Of a stretch of 64,000 nucleotides of DNA, positions 11,990 to 25,559 are shown piece after piece. Origin of the DNA: Typhlomys cinereus (taxonomy: Eukaryota > Chordata > Mammalia > Rodentia > Platacanthomyidae). Under the pieces are notes generated by a model. The model made no database searches, was not told the DNA's origin, and worked only from the letters and a program-made list of their open reading frames with translations. The position numbers were made by a program, and so were the translations under genes. Location: positions 1,771,501 to 1,835,500 of the forward strand of contig JALPQD010000088.1 in NCBI GenBank assembly GCA_023101885.1, read 5' to 3'. The stretch's first letter is position 1. Every line of letters starts with the position of its first letter.

Positions 11990-12625
11990 ATTGAAAATAT
12001 TAACAGAAATTCTATTCATAAAATCTAACTTCGACCAAGTGAGCAACTAGTCTCTTCCACAAAGTGCCAAAGAAGCCACATGTCACTTTTTCGTATAGCT
12101 TTGGTTCACAGCCATACAATTTGCATTTCACACACTGACGAGTAGAATCACAGGGAATGTGTGTGCTGCTTGTGTTTTTGGCATCTAGTTGCCACTTTTT
12201 GTCCAAAACACTCTCGATTCTGGCCAACTTTTCTCTACACATTGGAAGAATCAGTTTCTGTTGGCGGGATGTTCAAGAATGTTCAGGCGCAGACAGAAAG
12301 GTTCTGTTTACAAATTCACAAGGGAGAAAGATCCAATCCAAACAAGAAGAGAAGAGGCTGTGTGAATCCCCCATCACATGGAGTCATACCTCCAACTTTA
12401 GGAGGAGACCTGGCTACATTCAGTGAGGGGTTGAATTTTCTTTCAGAACTGGGATGCTTCTCCAGTTCAAGAGCAAACTCACAGTATCAGTGTATGTGGT
12501 TTTTTTTTCCCCCAATTTCACTTAAAGAATTCAGTTTGTACTCTGAGAGTATGCATGAAAACACACTGCTACAAGCCAGGGTACATGAAGATGATCCAGG
12601 CGATATGTTCTCACATTGATTTCAT
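11990..12625. other. Unassigned; small Cys-rich ORF on minus strand
   Basis: A minus-strand frame at 12242-12012 encodes 76 residues with a cluster of cysteines (Cys-Val-Lys-Cys, then Cys and Cys further on). Its ATG lies inside an open stretch that continues upstream to a stop about 13 codons earlier. I do not recognise the protein. It could be a degraded retrocopy, for instance of a zinc-finger mRNA, or a chance ORF. Confidence 0.2.
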
Positions 12626-13137
12626 CTCAGAGCCTAAGTTAAATTCGCAAGACAGCCTTGTAAAGTATCATTCATTTCTGTAAACTTAAATATTCTGATT
12701 GTTGACAATTTTGAGCACCTAAACAAGTCCAGTAAAACACCCCCGTGCTATAAACTTCTAGTCTTCCCAGGGTGCACTTCATTTTCTTCTATTCCCCAGC
12801 AAGGGGAAGAATCTTCTCTCATGGCGACATTTAGACTACAAACCCACAACAGTTTGCTACCCACAACAGTTTGCTATGGTAAGAGTAAAGACATTTTAAA
12901 GAAAGCTTCAGTCTCAACCACTATTTTGCTTAGCCACAAAACAAACGACAAACAAACATACAACAAATGACAAACAAAAAAACCCATGTGAGCCTGGTCT
13001 CTGAATTGAAAAATTATTGTCTCTGAACCTCAGATTCCTGGTCAGCAAAGCGAAGATGGCAATGTCTAAGAGAGTGACACTTAATAACTTTTAAACTTCA
13101 GTATAATTCAACTCATATGTGTAAACATATATACCTA

Positions 13138-13272
13138 TATGATTAATGGTACACAAAAAAATACATGCAAAACAGGGTGCATATGTGGAAATCAGAGGGT
13201 TGACAGTTCCAGGGATGGAATTCAGCACCTTTACCTGCCAAACCACTTCCGTGGCCTCCATTCATGAGTTCT
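13138..13272 (-). mobile_element. SINE fragment, B2/B3 type
   Basis: The stretch 'tgtggaaatcagagggttga' to 'ccacttccgtggcctccatt' is the reversed head and body of the local SINE family. Confidence 0.5.
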
Positions 13273-13439
13273 GTTGAGTAGCAGTCTTGTGATATGAGAT
13301 AATAGCATAGAAAATGCAGTCACCGAATTCAGGAGGCATATTCAAATTGTTACTACAAAAACGACAATTAGTTGTATTGAACTATCTCAGGCAATCTAAG
13401 GGGTTGTTTTCTGTATATAATGACACGCAATGAAATGCT

Positions 13440-13625
13440 AGGTTTGTCAAGATCGCCCAGAGATTTATGGTGAAAGCACTTGCCATGCAAGCCTGATGAC
13501 CTCAATTTGAGACCCAGAACTCATGAGGTGAAGGAGAGAACAACTCCCCAAGTATTGTCCTCTGACCTCTACATGTACATGGTGACATGAGTCACCCACA
13601 TTCAAACACACTGTATACATACACA

Positions 13626-13659
<34 letters not shown>

Positions 13660-13682
13660 TGAGCAAATAAATAGATAACAAA
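13440..13682 (+). mobile_element. B2/B3-type SINE with CA-repeat tail
   Basis: Head near 'gatcgcccagagatttatgg', then 'gaacaactccccaagtattg', 'tcctctgacctctacatgta', a CA microsatellite at about 13627-13655 and an A/T-rich end with 'aaataaatag'. This order of parts is diagnostic of rodent B3-like SINEs. Confidence 0.75.
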
Positions 13683-13771
13683 TACATATTATGAAATATT
13701 CTATGCAGACAGAAATGTAACTAAGTAGAAAAAGGGATGAGGGGTTATAAAGCTCTGTTGGTGATGACTGA

Positions 13772-13797
13772 AATATATATATATATATATATATATG
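13772..13797 (+). repeat. (AT)n microsatellite
   Basis: Pure alternating AT run, followed by a shorter TATATATG stretch. Confidence 0.95.
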
Positions 13798-13884
13798 TGC
13801 ATATATATGAGAGAAATATATTGATTACACAATGTATTAAGTCGTGGGCATATGTTATTTAAGCTTCAGGATCAATAAGCAGGT

Positions 13885-14080
13885 ACCAATGATAAGATGG
13901 TTTAGTGGGTAGGGGTTCCCCTCCAAGCCTAATAACCTGAGATCCATGTCTGGAGCCCACATGATAGAAAGGAAAAGCTGACTCCTGCAGATGGCTCTGA
14001 GACTCTGACACCACACTATGATGTGGTCCCCTTCCTACTTCAAAAGGTAAATGGATTCAATAAGAAAGTCAACAATCAAT
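13885..14080 (+). mobile_element. B2/B3-type SINE, diverged
   Basis: Head 'gataagatggtttagtggg', B-box-like 'tgagatccatgtctggag', then the body 'cccacatgatagaaaggaaa' and 'ctgactcctgcag'. The tail is degraded. Confidence 0.65.
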
Positions 14081-14084
14081 AATC

Positions 14085-15355
14085 ACTGGATTAAGACTCT
14101 GTCTAGTCTAATACCTAAGCTGTGTGTCATGATGCACAGCGCAGTACAGATCGTGGGATAAGAGCATGGAGTCAGATAAGTGTAAGAGTGGAAGGAAAGG
14201 AAGAATAAAGGTGCCTGTGCCCTGAGTAGCATTCCCAATTGGATCCCAGGCAAGAGGTGGGCATGCCACTGATACATGATTTAGAAAATAGGACTGATGA
14301 CTCAGTGTTTGGAATTAGCTGAATTTCAGATAAAATTGCAAACACCGAAGTTAGAAAGCATTACAACTATCTGCGTGAAAAGTCAGGGTGCGCACAGTAC
14401 AGATAATGACAGAAATAAAAGTGAAGTGCAGAGAGACTTAAGAAAATTCACAAAAGTAAATTAGAAAGGACATAAAGAATGATCAAACACGGAGATCAGA
14501 ATGGAAGAGAAGGCCTAGGTTTGAACAAGGGCATATGCTCACAGAGGGAGGAAAACAAGAAATACTTCAAAGGTAAAATTGTGTAAGATGAAAAGTTTTT
14601 ATTAGATCCATTTGATGTATGGTAAAGTTTTCTGTTTGTAACTTTGTTTGCTTTTTGATGCTACTATGATGTACATTGTGTGCTCAGTTTTTTTTTTTAT
14701 CAAATACAGATGTACAGTCAATTGACATTATACTCTCAGACTAACAGGAGAGCACATCATTCAGAACTTTTGAATAACCCTTAAGTGACAGATCTGATCA
14801 TGGTCCATTTTTATTTTCTCATATTTCCTTTTTCATGAAAAAATTTTCAATTTAAAAATTGTATCAGCATTGCATTTTAACATTTTTCATATTAAGTTTT
14901 CCCTCTGGAAAAATTCATAACAGATCCAAGATCATAACATTTAATTGTATGCCTAATAAGTACCTGGTAGGTAATAAATATTCAGTGAGTATATGTTGAA
15001 TGAACACATCTCCTTAGTTCAACTGACTGGGTGCATTCTCAAAACCCAGTTGTTTTTAATTTCAAAGACAAAACATCTGATTGATTGGCAGTGTGTACCT
15101 GAGTAATGTTCACAAACAAGATAAATCAATCAACACATAGCATGAATTAGTAAGTCTTCTCATGTCTAAATCTCTGTGATTCCAACATGAAAACTGTCAA
15201 GAAAAGAATCTCATGTGCCTCTGGACAACAGTACTGGAAAAAATATGATTTCACAAGTGTTTTTGGAAAATCTGAAAACTCTAAGGACCTTGTACACAGA
15301 AAACTTTAGTCATCTTTAGATAAATCACGTCTTAGGCATATAAAAGTGCTTCAAG
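14085..15355. other. Unassigned sequence
   Basis: No gene or clear repeat recognised. Confidence 0.5.
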
Positions 15356-15359
15356 GCGA

Positions 15360-15665
15360 TACCCAGGGCTGTGGAGATGACTCGGCCAACAATGTGCATT
15401 TTGTGTAAAGCACGAGGACCAGAGTTTGGATCCCCAGCATGCATGTAAAAAGTGATACTTGATACCTACCTTCCCTGAGATGGGAAGGCAGAGACAGAAG
15501 AATCCCTGTGGTGATCTGGCCTCTAGGAGGTGAGCTCTCAGTTCTGTGTGAGACCTTTTCCCAAAAATACAGTGGAGAAGTGTTGGAGGAATGACATCTG
15601 ATGTCAACGTCTAGTCACCACAAACAGAAACATATCCTACACATGCATGTACATGTATACAGACA
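15360..15665 (+). mobile_element. tRNA-headed SINE, B2/B3-type composite
   Basis: Head 'ggctgtggagatgactcggc' with B-box region 'gagtttggatccccagcatg', middle 'tgggaaggcagagacagaag', and a 3' part with 'ggaggaatgacatctgatgt' and a CA-rich end. Same layout as the copy at 11666-11955. Confidence 0.75.
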
Positions 15666-15669
15666 CACT

Positions 15670-17015
15670 GACAGAAGCCTACTCTGGAAATCCAACTATT
15701 ACCAGTCCTGAACATTTTTATTAGTTTTATCTTGAAGCTATGGCTTAATTTACAGGATTTATTGACTTATCAAGTTTTAGAGTTAAGGTATAATAATTAT
15801 CATCATGTATGTACCAGACTCACCATAATATCATACACATCAGTTACTACCAACATTTATGTATACAAAACAAAATAAAATTTAACAAAATTAGAGAGGT
15901 AACAACCAAAGATTATATTTAATAAGAATGATGTTTGTATCTGTCATGCATGTGCTTGTGTTTAAACTATGTTCTGCATGGTCTTGGGTTGAATTCCACA
16001 TTGACCTTGTACCAATTTGTCACTTTTTAGTAAAGTCAATTTGTGAAGACTTCTTGTGAATTCCAGCTCTGTGATTATTAAGATCTGATAGAGTATTGAC
16101 CCATACTCAGTTTAACAGATTTCTAGACAATAAAAAACAAAATGTAATTCAAAAGAATTCTTCCAAGAGCAGAGAAATACTTACTCATATGTAGAATGAT
16201 GCTCATGTTATTAGCTGATCAATTGGAGCTAATGCTATGCTTCAGTCTTAATAAATAGAATATGCACTATTCAGTAGTGTTCAATGTAAGTTTCCTATTA
16301 GTAATATTCAATTTTTTCTGTACATATAAATGAATAAAAATGACTGTACTTCATTAAAACATAAAATGGATAATTTAATACTTTTCAATTTTGTTAAATC
16401 ATTATAATGGGTAGTTTCCATTGGTTTGGTAAAATTTATCTATTTAATTAGTGAAACTGGTAATTATAATTTAGAATAAGTCCTAATAGAAGTGAGAATG
16501 CTTTTCCACTTCCAATTTCAGGTAGGACTTTCATATATTTCATATTTAATAGCTGCAGAAGCAGGAAGCAAGGGCATCCTAGGTGTACCACTATAATGCA
16601 CAAGCATTCTCGGATAACCTCTTCTCAATCTTCACATTTAACTTTCAAATATTCTACTTCCTAGATGATGAATATTCATTGAAATGATAATCAGAACTTG
16701 CTGGAAATACTTAATGAGTCATTTGTTATACATTAAACTACTTAGTTAAACAAAAACAAAGTACGTGAATAAATGGATTTTACACAGTGACATTTAACTA
16801 TACTGGATTGAACCTAGGTGGAAATTCAATTTTTTATTTTATTTTACATATTAAAAGAAAGTTTACTTTAGAGAGATATTCAGCATCATCATTCAAATCC
16901 AGTGCAGGGCCAAATTCTTAAAACTTGTTGGGAGGACTTGATTTTTACCACACCACATATTTTCTATCCATTAAAGTTATGAATGTATTTCTAGGGACCC
17001 ATTAAATCCATGAAT
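15670..17015. other. Unassigned AT-rich sequence
   Basis: No gene recognised. Confidence 0.5.
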
Positions 17016-17019
17016 TATA

Positions 17020-17108
17020 GTGTGTGTGTGTGTGTGTGTGTGTCTGTGTCTGTGTCTGTGTGTCTATGTGTATGCGTGTGTATGTGTGTGTATATATGTG
17101 GATACAAG
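17020..17108 (+). repeat. (TG)n-rich compound microsatellite
   Basis: TG run interrupted by TC, TA and GC dinucleotides. Confidence 0.95.
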
Positions 17109-17164
17109 TGCACATGTGTGCACATAGAGAACAGAAATCAATATTATGTGTCTTCATCAAACTC

Positions 17165-17167
<3 letters not shown>

Positions 17168-17199
<32 letters not shown>

Positions 17200-17204
17200 T
17201 ATTG
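17168..17204 (+). repeat. (ATT)n microsatellite
   Basis: Repeated ATT units with one CTATT interruption near the end. Confidence 0.95.
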
Positions 17205-17209
17205 GAGAC

Positions 17210-18080
17210 ATGAACTGTCACTAATCCTGGAGTTCACTGAACCCACAAGATGAACTGGCTTGCAAGCTGAGTTTTCTCATCATAATTCAGCAAAGAATTT
17301 TCAGCACTTTCAAAGATCTCTTGAAATGTATACCATCATATCACCTTTAGCACCAGTTTAGAAATAGTCTGACCTTGGAGCCAGAGAAGAATGGAAGATT
17401 TGTTCCAACATGACCTCGCCCTCCCCAGATGAGGAAATAAAATTTCATAAATTGGTCATTGCTTGCTCAAGGTACGAATTAATGCCTGAGATTAACTTAG
17501 GTCCTCCTCTGGGTTTCACACTCTTTAAACCAAAACCATGTTGTCTTGCCTCTTGTATCGGGAAAGTCCAAGAGTAAAAGCAGAAAATAAGTAGCAAAGT
17601 CAGCAAGCAAAAATGACAACAAAACATAATAAAAAACATGCACTGTGACAGATACAAGTGTCAACATTTACATTTACAAGTCAGCATTTAAGAAGTGAGC
17701 TTTTTAGACACACTTATGAAAAACTATTTCATTAAGGTAAGCCCTGAGCAAGCCTATGGAAGATTATTTAATTCATGTGGGAAGTCTATCTCCTTAGAAG
17801 GAACCATTCTGTGGGCAGGTGGATAAGATGGAGGTGGTACAAAATTTTGGAATACTCTGGCATATAGATATGCAAGCAAGTGAGAATGAATCTCTCTCTC
17901 TCTCTTTCTCTCTCTGTCTGAGCAATTCCTTTGGCTATTGCATAGCTAGCTCCCTCAGCTCCTGAGACTGTTATGAATTTCTTGCCAAGTTGAAGAGTAT
18001 AACTGAAACTCATAACCAAGAATTAAAGGACTTGTTTTCCTACACTGTTTTAGTTCCATAGTCATACCAGCAACATGAAG
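17210..18080. other. Unassigned sequence
   Basis: No gene recognised; a short CT run lies at about 17891-17915. Confidence 0.5.
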
Positions 18081-18084
18081 ATAC

Positions 18085-18290
18085 TGCAACAGGCACCAAG
18101 TGTTTACTGTGCAGCAAACACTGTTTTATGCATTTCTTTAAGAGTTTGTATACATGCCTCACAGCATCTCTGTGTGGCAGACTCTGTGACATTTTTCCTA
18201 CATGAGAAACTCTTCACACAGAGCACCTGACTAATTTATTCAGTTCTCTGAACAAGAAAGACCTTGAGTAGGATTCAAATACAAGAAGCC
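18085..18290 (+). mobile_element. MIR SINE remnant
   Basis: The order 'gtgtttactgtgcagcaaac', 'actgttttatgcatttcttt', 'cctcacagcatctctgtgtg' and 'tacatgagaaactcttcaca' follows the MIR core and the stretch after it. MIRs are ancient mammalian SINEs, so divergence is expected. Confidence 0.5.
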
Positions 18291-18299
18291 ACAACAGCA

Positions 18300-19030
18300 T
18301 CTAGTGAAGAAGTAGATGAAGAGAAAGACAAGGAAGAAACATTGTGAGCATCCTTGAGTCAGGAAAACAATGAGTGAATGAGGACTGAAAGAAGAGTAAT
18401 GTGGTTTAACTATAATTTTGTACATGGGCAGGATGATAATCGTAAACGTTGTGAAGAATAATTGCACAGTGCCTTGAATGCCATTGATAAAAGGCAAAGT
18501 TCACAAACAGAAAAATAGAAAGTCACTATAGTCTTTAACGTAGGAATGTAACACAGCCTGAATTTATTTTTAAAGTTAAATCTGAACTGAAAAGAAACTG
18601 GTGGTAGATGATTTTTTCCCAACCATTTTATTTCCTTATCCATTTATTCATTTACTTCAGAAGCAGTTACTAAGTGCTGATTTTAGCATACATATTTCCC
18701 CAAACTGTGCTGTCCCAGTAATAGCACTAGCTCACTAACCAAATAACAGCTGGCCTTTGAACAACTGAACACCACATAGTTTTAAAGGCATATCAAAGAA
18801 ATGATACTTCTTTTTCTTAAATCAGATATGTTGAGCATTACCAAACAGAAATGTTTCCAGGCAATAAATAATAAATCCCCATATTGCACAGATAATTTAG
18901 AGAACAATGTTGATATGCTATGCACAACTTTTGTGAATTTCCTACTGATGTATGTTGAAAGAAAAGGTAAGCCAACATTTATTTAGATGTTTCCTGCTTA
19001 TGCTTAGGCAAAGAACAATTCAACAAAAAG
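18300..19030. other. Unassigned sequence
   Basis: No gene recognised. Confidence 0.5.
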
Positions 19031-19039
19031 ACTGCTTTC

Positions 19040-20560
19040 TTAACATATAGGCACTAAATACAGGCTCACCCAAATTAACTGAACAAATGCTAGTGGTTAT
19101 AAAGCAACAAATCAGTCCAAACATGATAATCTCATCAATAGGTCACAGGACAAAAACTTAATAAAGACACACAGGAATTAAGTGAAACCATAAACCAGAT
19201 GGCTTTGATGAACATCTACAGACCATTCCATCTAAATACCTAGGAACACACTTTCTTTTCAGCAGGTTATGGCACTTTTTAAAAAACAGGTCACACTTTA
19301 GGACACAAAATAAGTCTCAACAAATGCAGAAAAATTGAAATTATGTCCTAAATTCTATTTGATCACCATGGAATAAAGCTAAACATCTATAACAAGGAAA
19401 AACAAAAGCACACAAACTCTTAGAAACTAAACAACATATTATTAAAGGAGTAATGAATGGGTCACAGAAGAAGTCAAGGAGGAAATTAAAAATTCCTAAA
19501 ATTCAATGAGATGATAACATATCATATCATACCAAAATCTATGGACACAATGAAAACAGTGATAAGAAGAAGGTTTGTGTACTCAATGTCTATATAACAA
19601 AAGTAGAAATTTCATAAATAAACGTGACAATACAACTTAAACCTTTGAGAAAACAAGAATAAACCAGCCCCCCAAATGGAAGGGGCAAAATAAGCAAAAC
19701 CAAAGGTAAAACCGATGAAATAGAAATAAAGAAAACAATAAAAATAATCAATGAACAAAGAAATGGTTTTTTTTGAAAAGATAAAAAAGATTGACAAAGC
19801 TTTTGCCCAATTAACCAAAACCAAAAGAGAGAAAATCCAAATCAGAGATGAAAAAAGAATATTACAACAAATTCTGAAGTAATTCAGAGAATCATAAAGA
19901 CATACTTCAAAAGTTTAAGTGGAGGGGAGTGAGATTTAGGACTGAAGGTTGAAAATATGATAAAAATCACTATATTCATGCATATGACATTAAAAAAGAA
20001 TAAATGAAAAGCTATACAAAAAGAAAAAGAGTTTATACTCCATAAAATTGAACAATCCAAAAGAAATGAATGAATTTCTAAGCACCTACAACCAACCAAA
20101 GATGAATCATGGTAAATTGAGTGATTTAAACAGACTCATAACCAATATGGACATTAAAATAGCAATCACAAATCTTCGTAATAAAACAAAGCCCAGTACT
20201 GTGTGGATTCAGTACAGAAATCTATAGTGTATTCAAGAAAGAAATAACAACACTGCTTCTAAAGTTATTTGATAAAATAAAAAAGGAAAGAACACTTTCA
20301 TACTCTTTTTATGAGGCCGGTATTATCCTGTTTTCAAAACTAAATAAAGACCCTACAAAAAAGAAAATTATACGTCAATCTCATTAATGAATACAGATAT
20401 AAAAACCCTCAATTAAATATTTGCAAACTGAATAAAAAATATAAAAAAGACCAACCTCTAGGTCCAAGATGGGTTCACTCCAGAAACATAAGGATGATTA
20501 AGTATATGTAAATCAATAAATGTAAATCATCGTATAAACAGACATAAATAAGTTTAGACT
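19040..20560 (+). mobile_element. Old L1 ORF2 fragment
   Basis: Plus-strand sequence follows the ORF2 order: the late endonuclease part ('ggacacaaaataagtctcaa', 'tttgatcaccatggaataaa'), the linker ('cacaaactcttagaaactaa', 'aaccaaaagagagaaaatcc'), and the start of the reverse-transcriptase region ('caccttctagg'-like end, 'gggttcactccagaaacata', 'aaatcaataaatgtaaatca'). Frames are heavily broken, so it is much older than the copies at 42-46 and 58-64 kb. The fragment stops in the RT region. Confidence 0.8.
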
Positions 20561-20564
20561 CCTT

Positions 20565-21780
20565 CTAAACTTATTAAGTTGGCTATTGCCAGGAAGACTT
20601 ACTGAAAATCAGTAATTGTTTACTACATACTCTGCATACTATACGTGTTACATAGAATGAAAAGTATTCAAAAACTGAACAAGATCACTTTTGACAGTCA
20701 TTCACTATTTAGTAGAGAAAGGTACTGCTCATGTGACTAAGCACCCCATGGTACTCCAGCTCTGTTCACAACATGTAAGCTTGATGCAGCAACAGGGAAT
20801 GCGTATAAATTACCATAGGAGTAAAGTACATACTGCACTTAGTTTAGTTTTGGTTCAGAAATATATTTTACATTTATTTGCATTCCTTTCAATTACCAAC
20901 CATAGCATGTTCTGTCTGTGGGGTTAAAACTTTAGGAAAATTTTAACTTTTTCAGTAACTTTCTATGATATATTTTACAACTACAAATAATTCAGTAAAA
21001 TGCTATCCATATATATTATCCATTCATAACATATATAAGCTCATTTCTGTATTTTTATTTATTTTTAGGCTATGCTGTCTCATTAAGAGTTTTTTCAAAT
21101 TCTTGCATGTCTCAAAAAATTGTAAAGATTGTACATGATCACATCAAACCTGCATTGCTCAAGTGAACCACAATTGTTCAATAATAGGAAATGATTATTT
21201 CTAGAAGTTTACCAATAATTTCTGAATTGCAACAGCCTTCAGAGTACTAGATATTTGCAGTGGAAATAGACAGTTATTTATCTCCATTGAATCAATCCAC
21301 TACATAACAGATTTTCTTTTCTTTAGAGAATCAAAAGGGGTTTTCTGCATAATGTCTTACTCCTAAGAATTTTAGCTTGCATGCATTGAATTTCCAGAAA
21401 AAAATGATTGTTGTAAAGTGCAAAACCTGTTTTAGTGAGACATGCAGGTATCAACCTCTGACAGTGATAAATAGTGCTTAATAACATCACCTATGGAGAG
21501 TTCACAGAGACATATTATAGAGGTGCAGGTTTTCAGTATTGGTATCGCTTTCATCATATATACTTAGCAAGTAATCAAGAACAATCAAAAAGATGGGTAC
21601 TCTGAAAGACCATATATTTACTCATATTACCGACAGTTCAATTTAGCAAGCATATATTAAATATCTACTATTCATGCCATTGTATTCTTAAGTGCCAAAG
21701 GACTTTTGCAAATAAATGATACACTCTTATACTTATGAATCTCTCTGAATCGCATGAGGTCTTACTTTTTACTCTACATC
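20565..21780. other. Unassigned AT-rich sequence
   Basis: No gene recognised. Confidence 0.5.
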
Positions 21781-21784
21781 ATTA

Positions 21785-24690
21785 AATAATAGCAACAACG
21801 GCCCTCAGACTGCCTGTCCTTGGGGCCGGACAACCCGAGTTTGATCTCAGCTGAGATTGGCTATGAGGCTCCATTCATGGGGGGGAGAAGGAGATCCCTA
21901 ATTCTGAGTTTAATCCCCTCTTTTGTCCCCATGACAACACCTGCTCCACCCCCCCATCATACACACAAGAAAAAAATATCAGATTCCAAACAACACCAAA
22001 CTTCAAGAATAAAGGGAGAAAAAGCCTCCAAAAACCAATATAATAGTCACTTCAGAAAACTCATCTGAGAAACTTCAGCATGCTTTTACTGCCAGAGAAC
22101 ATCATAATAGCTAACTTTTGTCTCAAGTGAAGGTCCAAACATTTGTTGATAACACAAAGAAAAACATAGATGCTACAAACATCATCCAAATGCTGAAACA
22201 ATAGCATCCCTAATAGAAGACAACCATCCCACCAAAAAATCAGTACCAAGAGACTTCAAATAAAACTATAATCAACATTTCCCCATCCTAAAACCAGTAT
22301 ACAAAAATAGAAATCCTAACTCAGGCAATATACATAAGCAAGATAATGATATAAGTCAAAGAAAATAAGCAACAATCTAATTCCAGATGCTGACATCGCA
22401 TAGAAAAAAAAAAAAAAACACAAGAAACTAAGAAAATACTTCTCCCCTGAGAATAGCACATTGGGAGGCATCGAAGAGAGCAACAGTTAGGACAATGAAT
22501 TTCAAAGATTGATTATGAATATGTTCAAACAGGTCCAAGAGAACATAGAGAAACACTTAAACAAATCTGAAGACAAACACAGCAAACTTGGGAAAGAAAA
22601 CCAAGAAAACATAAACCAATAAGACACAATTAGAATGAAAGTGTAGAGCCAGAAAACAAATCTAGAAACACTGATTAAAAAAAAACCCAATGTAATCTGC
22701 AAACAAACATGTAAACAATGAAAAAAATCCAAGACTGAAATAATACTAGAACTAAAAACTTTAAACAGTACATTAAGAAATTCAATAGAGAGCCTCAAAA
22801 ATAGAATTGCTCATGTAGAAGATTGAGTCTCAGAACTGGAAGAGATTGAAAAGTCAATGAAAGAAACTGATAAACACACTTAAATGGAACATACAGGAAG
22901 GAACTCTGGGACACTGTCAAAAGGCCTAGCAAAAGTTCTAACATCCCAGAGAAAGACACACAAGAGGATGATCCACCATATGTAATTATTGAGATAATAA
23001 AGGAAAATTCCCCTGACTCCCCAAAAAAGTGATACCCATCTTTATTCAACAGGGATACAAAACACCAAGTACCTAAGACAAAAATGAAATGCCCCACTGC
23101 ATATGATAAGCCATACATTAAATGTACACATTGAAGACAAGATCTAAGAAGCTGCAAGATAAAAAGAGCAAGTCACATTCAGAGGTAAACTCATCAGAAT
23201 AACAACTGAATTTTCAATACAAACAGTAAAGCCAGAAGGGTTTAGAGAGACACAATACAAGTTCTGAATGAACACAAATGTCAATCCAGACTATTATATG
23301 CAACAAAACTGTCAGTCATTGCAGAAGGTGAAAGAAAAATATTCCATGACAGAAACAGATCAAAAGACTATATGGCCACTAATCCAGGACTACAGAGAAT
23401 ACTGGAAGGAATGCACAAAATGGAAGAGAAAGATAAATACATCAAAGAGGCTAAAGGAAATAAATAATACCAGCACAAGAACTGAGAGACTAAAAAATGC
23501 AAACACAAGATCAATAAAATGTTAAGAACCATTAAATACTTTTCAATAATAACTTTAGATGTCAATGGACTCAACTCCCCAATCAAGAGACACAGATTTA
23601 CAGCTTGGATCAAACATAATGACCCATCAATTCTCTGTCTCCAAGAAATATGGCTTTTCATGAAAGATGAACACTTTCTCAGGGTAAAAGGATGGTTGAA
23701 GGTACTCCAAGCAAATGGAAAGTAAAAACATGCTGAAGCTGCCATCTTAATATCAGATGAAATAGACTTTAAACTAAAGCAAATCATAAGAGATACAAAT
23801 GGGCCTGGAACTAAGCAGGGACTTCGTGCAAGAAGAAATTGAAATGTCAAGCAAATATCTTAAAAGATGCTCAATTTCCCTGGTCATCAAAGAAATGCAA
23901 ATTAAAGCTACCCTACAGCTACCCTACCTCAGTCAGAATGGCTAAGATCAAGAACACAAGCTAAAGAGACTGTTGGCAAGGATGTGGAGAAAAGGGGACA
24001 CTTACTCACTGCAGATGGGAGAATAAACTAATATAGCTTCTTTGGAGATCAGTGTGGCAGTTCCTCACAACTATCATAAGACCAGTCTGTACCATTTTTA
24101 AGATTCTATATTTTATTACAAACATACTTGCTCATATATGTTCATTGAAATTCCATTTACAATAGTGACAAAATGGAATCTGTCAACATGCCTATTAACA
24201 GAGGAATGGGTAATGAAAATGTAGTACATATAAACAATGAAATATTATTCATTCATCAGAAAGAATGAGAGTATGAAATTTGCTGGTAAATTGATGGAAC
24301 TAGAAATTTTAATTTTGAGTGAGGCATCTCAGAAACAGAAAGACAAGCATCGAATGTTCTCTTTTATATGCAGATGCTAGCATTGATATCTTTGCCAATG
24401 TTTTCTGCTAGGAACTATTCTAAGATTCAAAAAATTTGAAAAGGATCAATGAGGGGAAAGGTGGGAAGGCATGGTTAGGATGAAACCTTTAAGGAAGAGA
24501 CACCATGACAAGTGGGGCAAGGGAGGGAATAAGGGAAGAAATTATCTAGGGGGTAGGAGGGGATGGGATATAGGAAAAACAGAGTGACTTATAGAAAAAC
24601 CCTAAGATTATAGGAGGTAACTCCATAGGAACTTCCTATATTACTAATATGTCCAAGTAACATTTCTTTAAAATAAAAGGGGAACAAGAA
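21785..24690 (+). mobile_element. Old L1 with ORF1 and internally deleted ORF2
   Basis: A leading segment of unclear identity (21785-22060) is followed by a decayed ORF1 region (about 22060-23510). Its C-terminal part is readable through frameshifts, ending near 23500. The start of ORF2 is at about 23530, with the endonuclease N-terminal phrase ITLDVNGLNSPIKRHRFTAW. At about 23820-23850 the sequence jumps directly to the ORF2 C-terminal region ('aagaaatgcaaattaaagct', then 'gaaatattattcattcatca'), so most of the endonuclease and the whole RT are missing. A G-rich 3' part and 'aaaataaaaggggaacaag' end it. Not functional. Confidence 0.75.
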
Positions 24691-24759
24691 GAAAAAGTCC
24701 CTATGCAGAGGAGCGCAGAAAGGAAAACAGGGCAAAACCAAAAAAGACTCTCAGCTGGT

Positions 24760-25510
24760 CTACTTAGAACCCAATGACAATTATAACTATACTAGAATTA
24801 ACAGTAATGTTACACTTCCTGAGAAGGTGTCAGTCAGTGAGGTCTCAAAGGCACCCAAACATTATAGGCTTTTGCCATTGCTCTTGTTTGACTGCCTAAA
24901 AACTGAGACTAAGACCCTATTACTGAGATGTTACACATGTGCATCACAGGACTTGGGCAAAATACATCAACTGGAACTGGTGAAAGTTTCTACCTTGCTG
25001 GATAGTTCACACAGTACCAAGATACACTGTAGAAGCTACTGGGGGAGAAAAGTAATCAAAGGCCTTATCACCCTGTGAGATCAGCAAGTTGTAATAAAAA
25101 TCACCATGGCAACAGGTGACCACCAGTGTAATAATGGCATGAGTATCAAGGAGATATCTTTCTGATTAGACTCAAGACCCATGTGTTAGAATGGAACACA
25201 TTCCTGTTATTAACTAGAATAAGAAGCTATGGATGAGTGAAAGGAAATGCCCCTATCAGTGGCATGGCCTGAAGAGAGGCAACTCGTTATGGCACAGAAG
25301 CCTTAACCCTCACAAGAGTAGATGAGCCAGAATGAACCCTGGGGTCCACAGAACCACACAGGCAAGAGAGTGGAGAGGAAGTTGGAGGAATTGAAAAGGA
25401 AGAGAGGGAAAGGAAAGGAGGGGGGGAATAATGAAGGGAAGCAAGGATGAGTATTCAATATGCATGTAAAAGTAAAAAAATAAAAGATAATAATAAAAAG
25501 GAGGGAAATA
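24760..25510 (+). mobile_element. L1 3' UTR, older subfamily, copy 1
   Basis: Ends with a purine-rich tract (25365-25440) and an A-rich tail with 'aaaataaaagataataataa'. It aligns with the copy at 25560-26260, for example 'ggcatggcctgaagagaggc' against 'gggatggcccagaggagggt'. It may be the 3' UTR of the L1 just upstream or a separate truncated insertion. Confidence 0.6.
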
Positions 25511-25559
25511 GATCACTGGGGAAGAACAAACTATGAATCTATAGGTAGGAAGATACTAC

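Noticed and set aside
17002..17224. Frames on both strands over TG and ATT repeats
   Set aside because: Low-complexity microsatellite translation.
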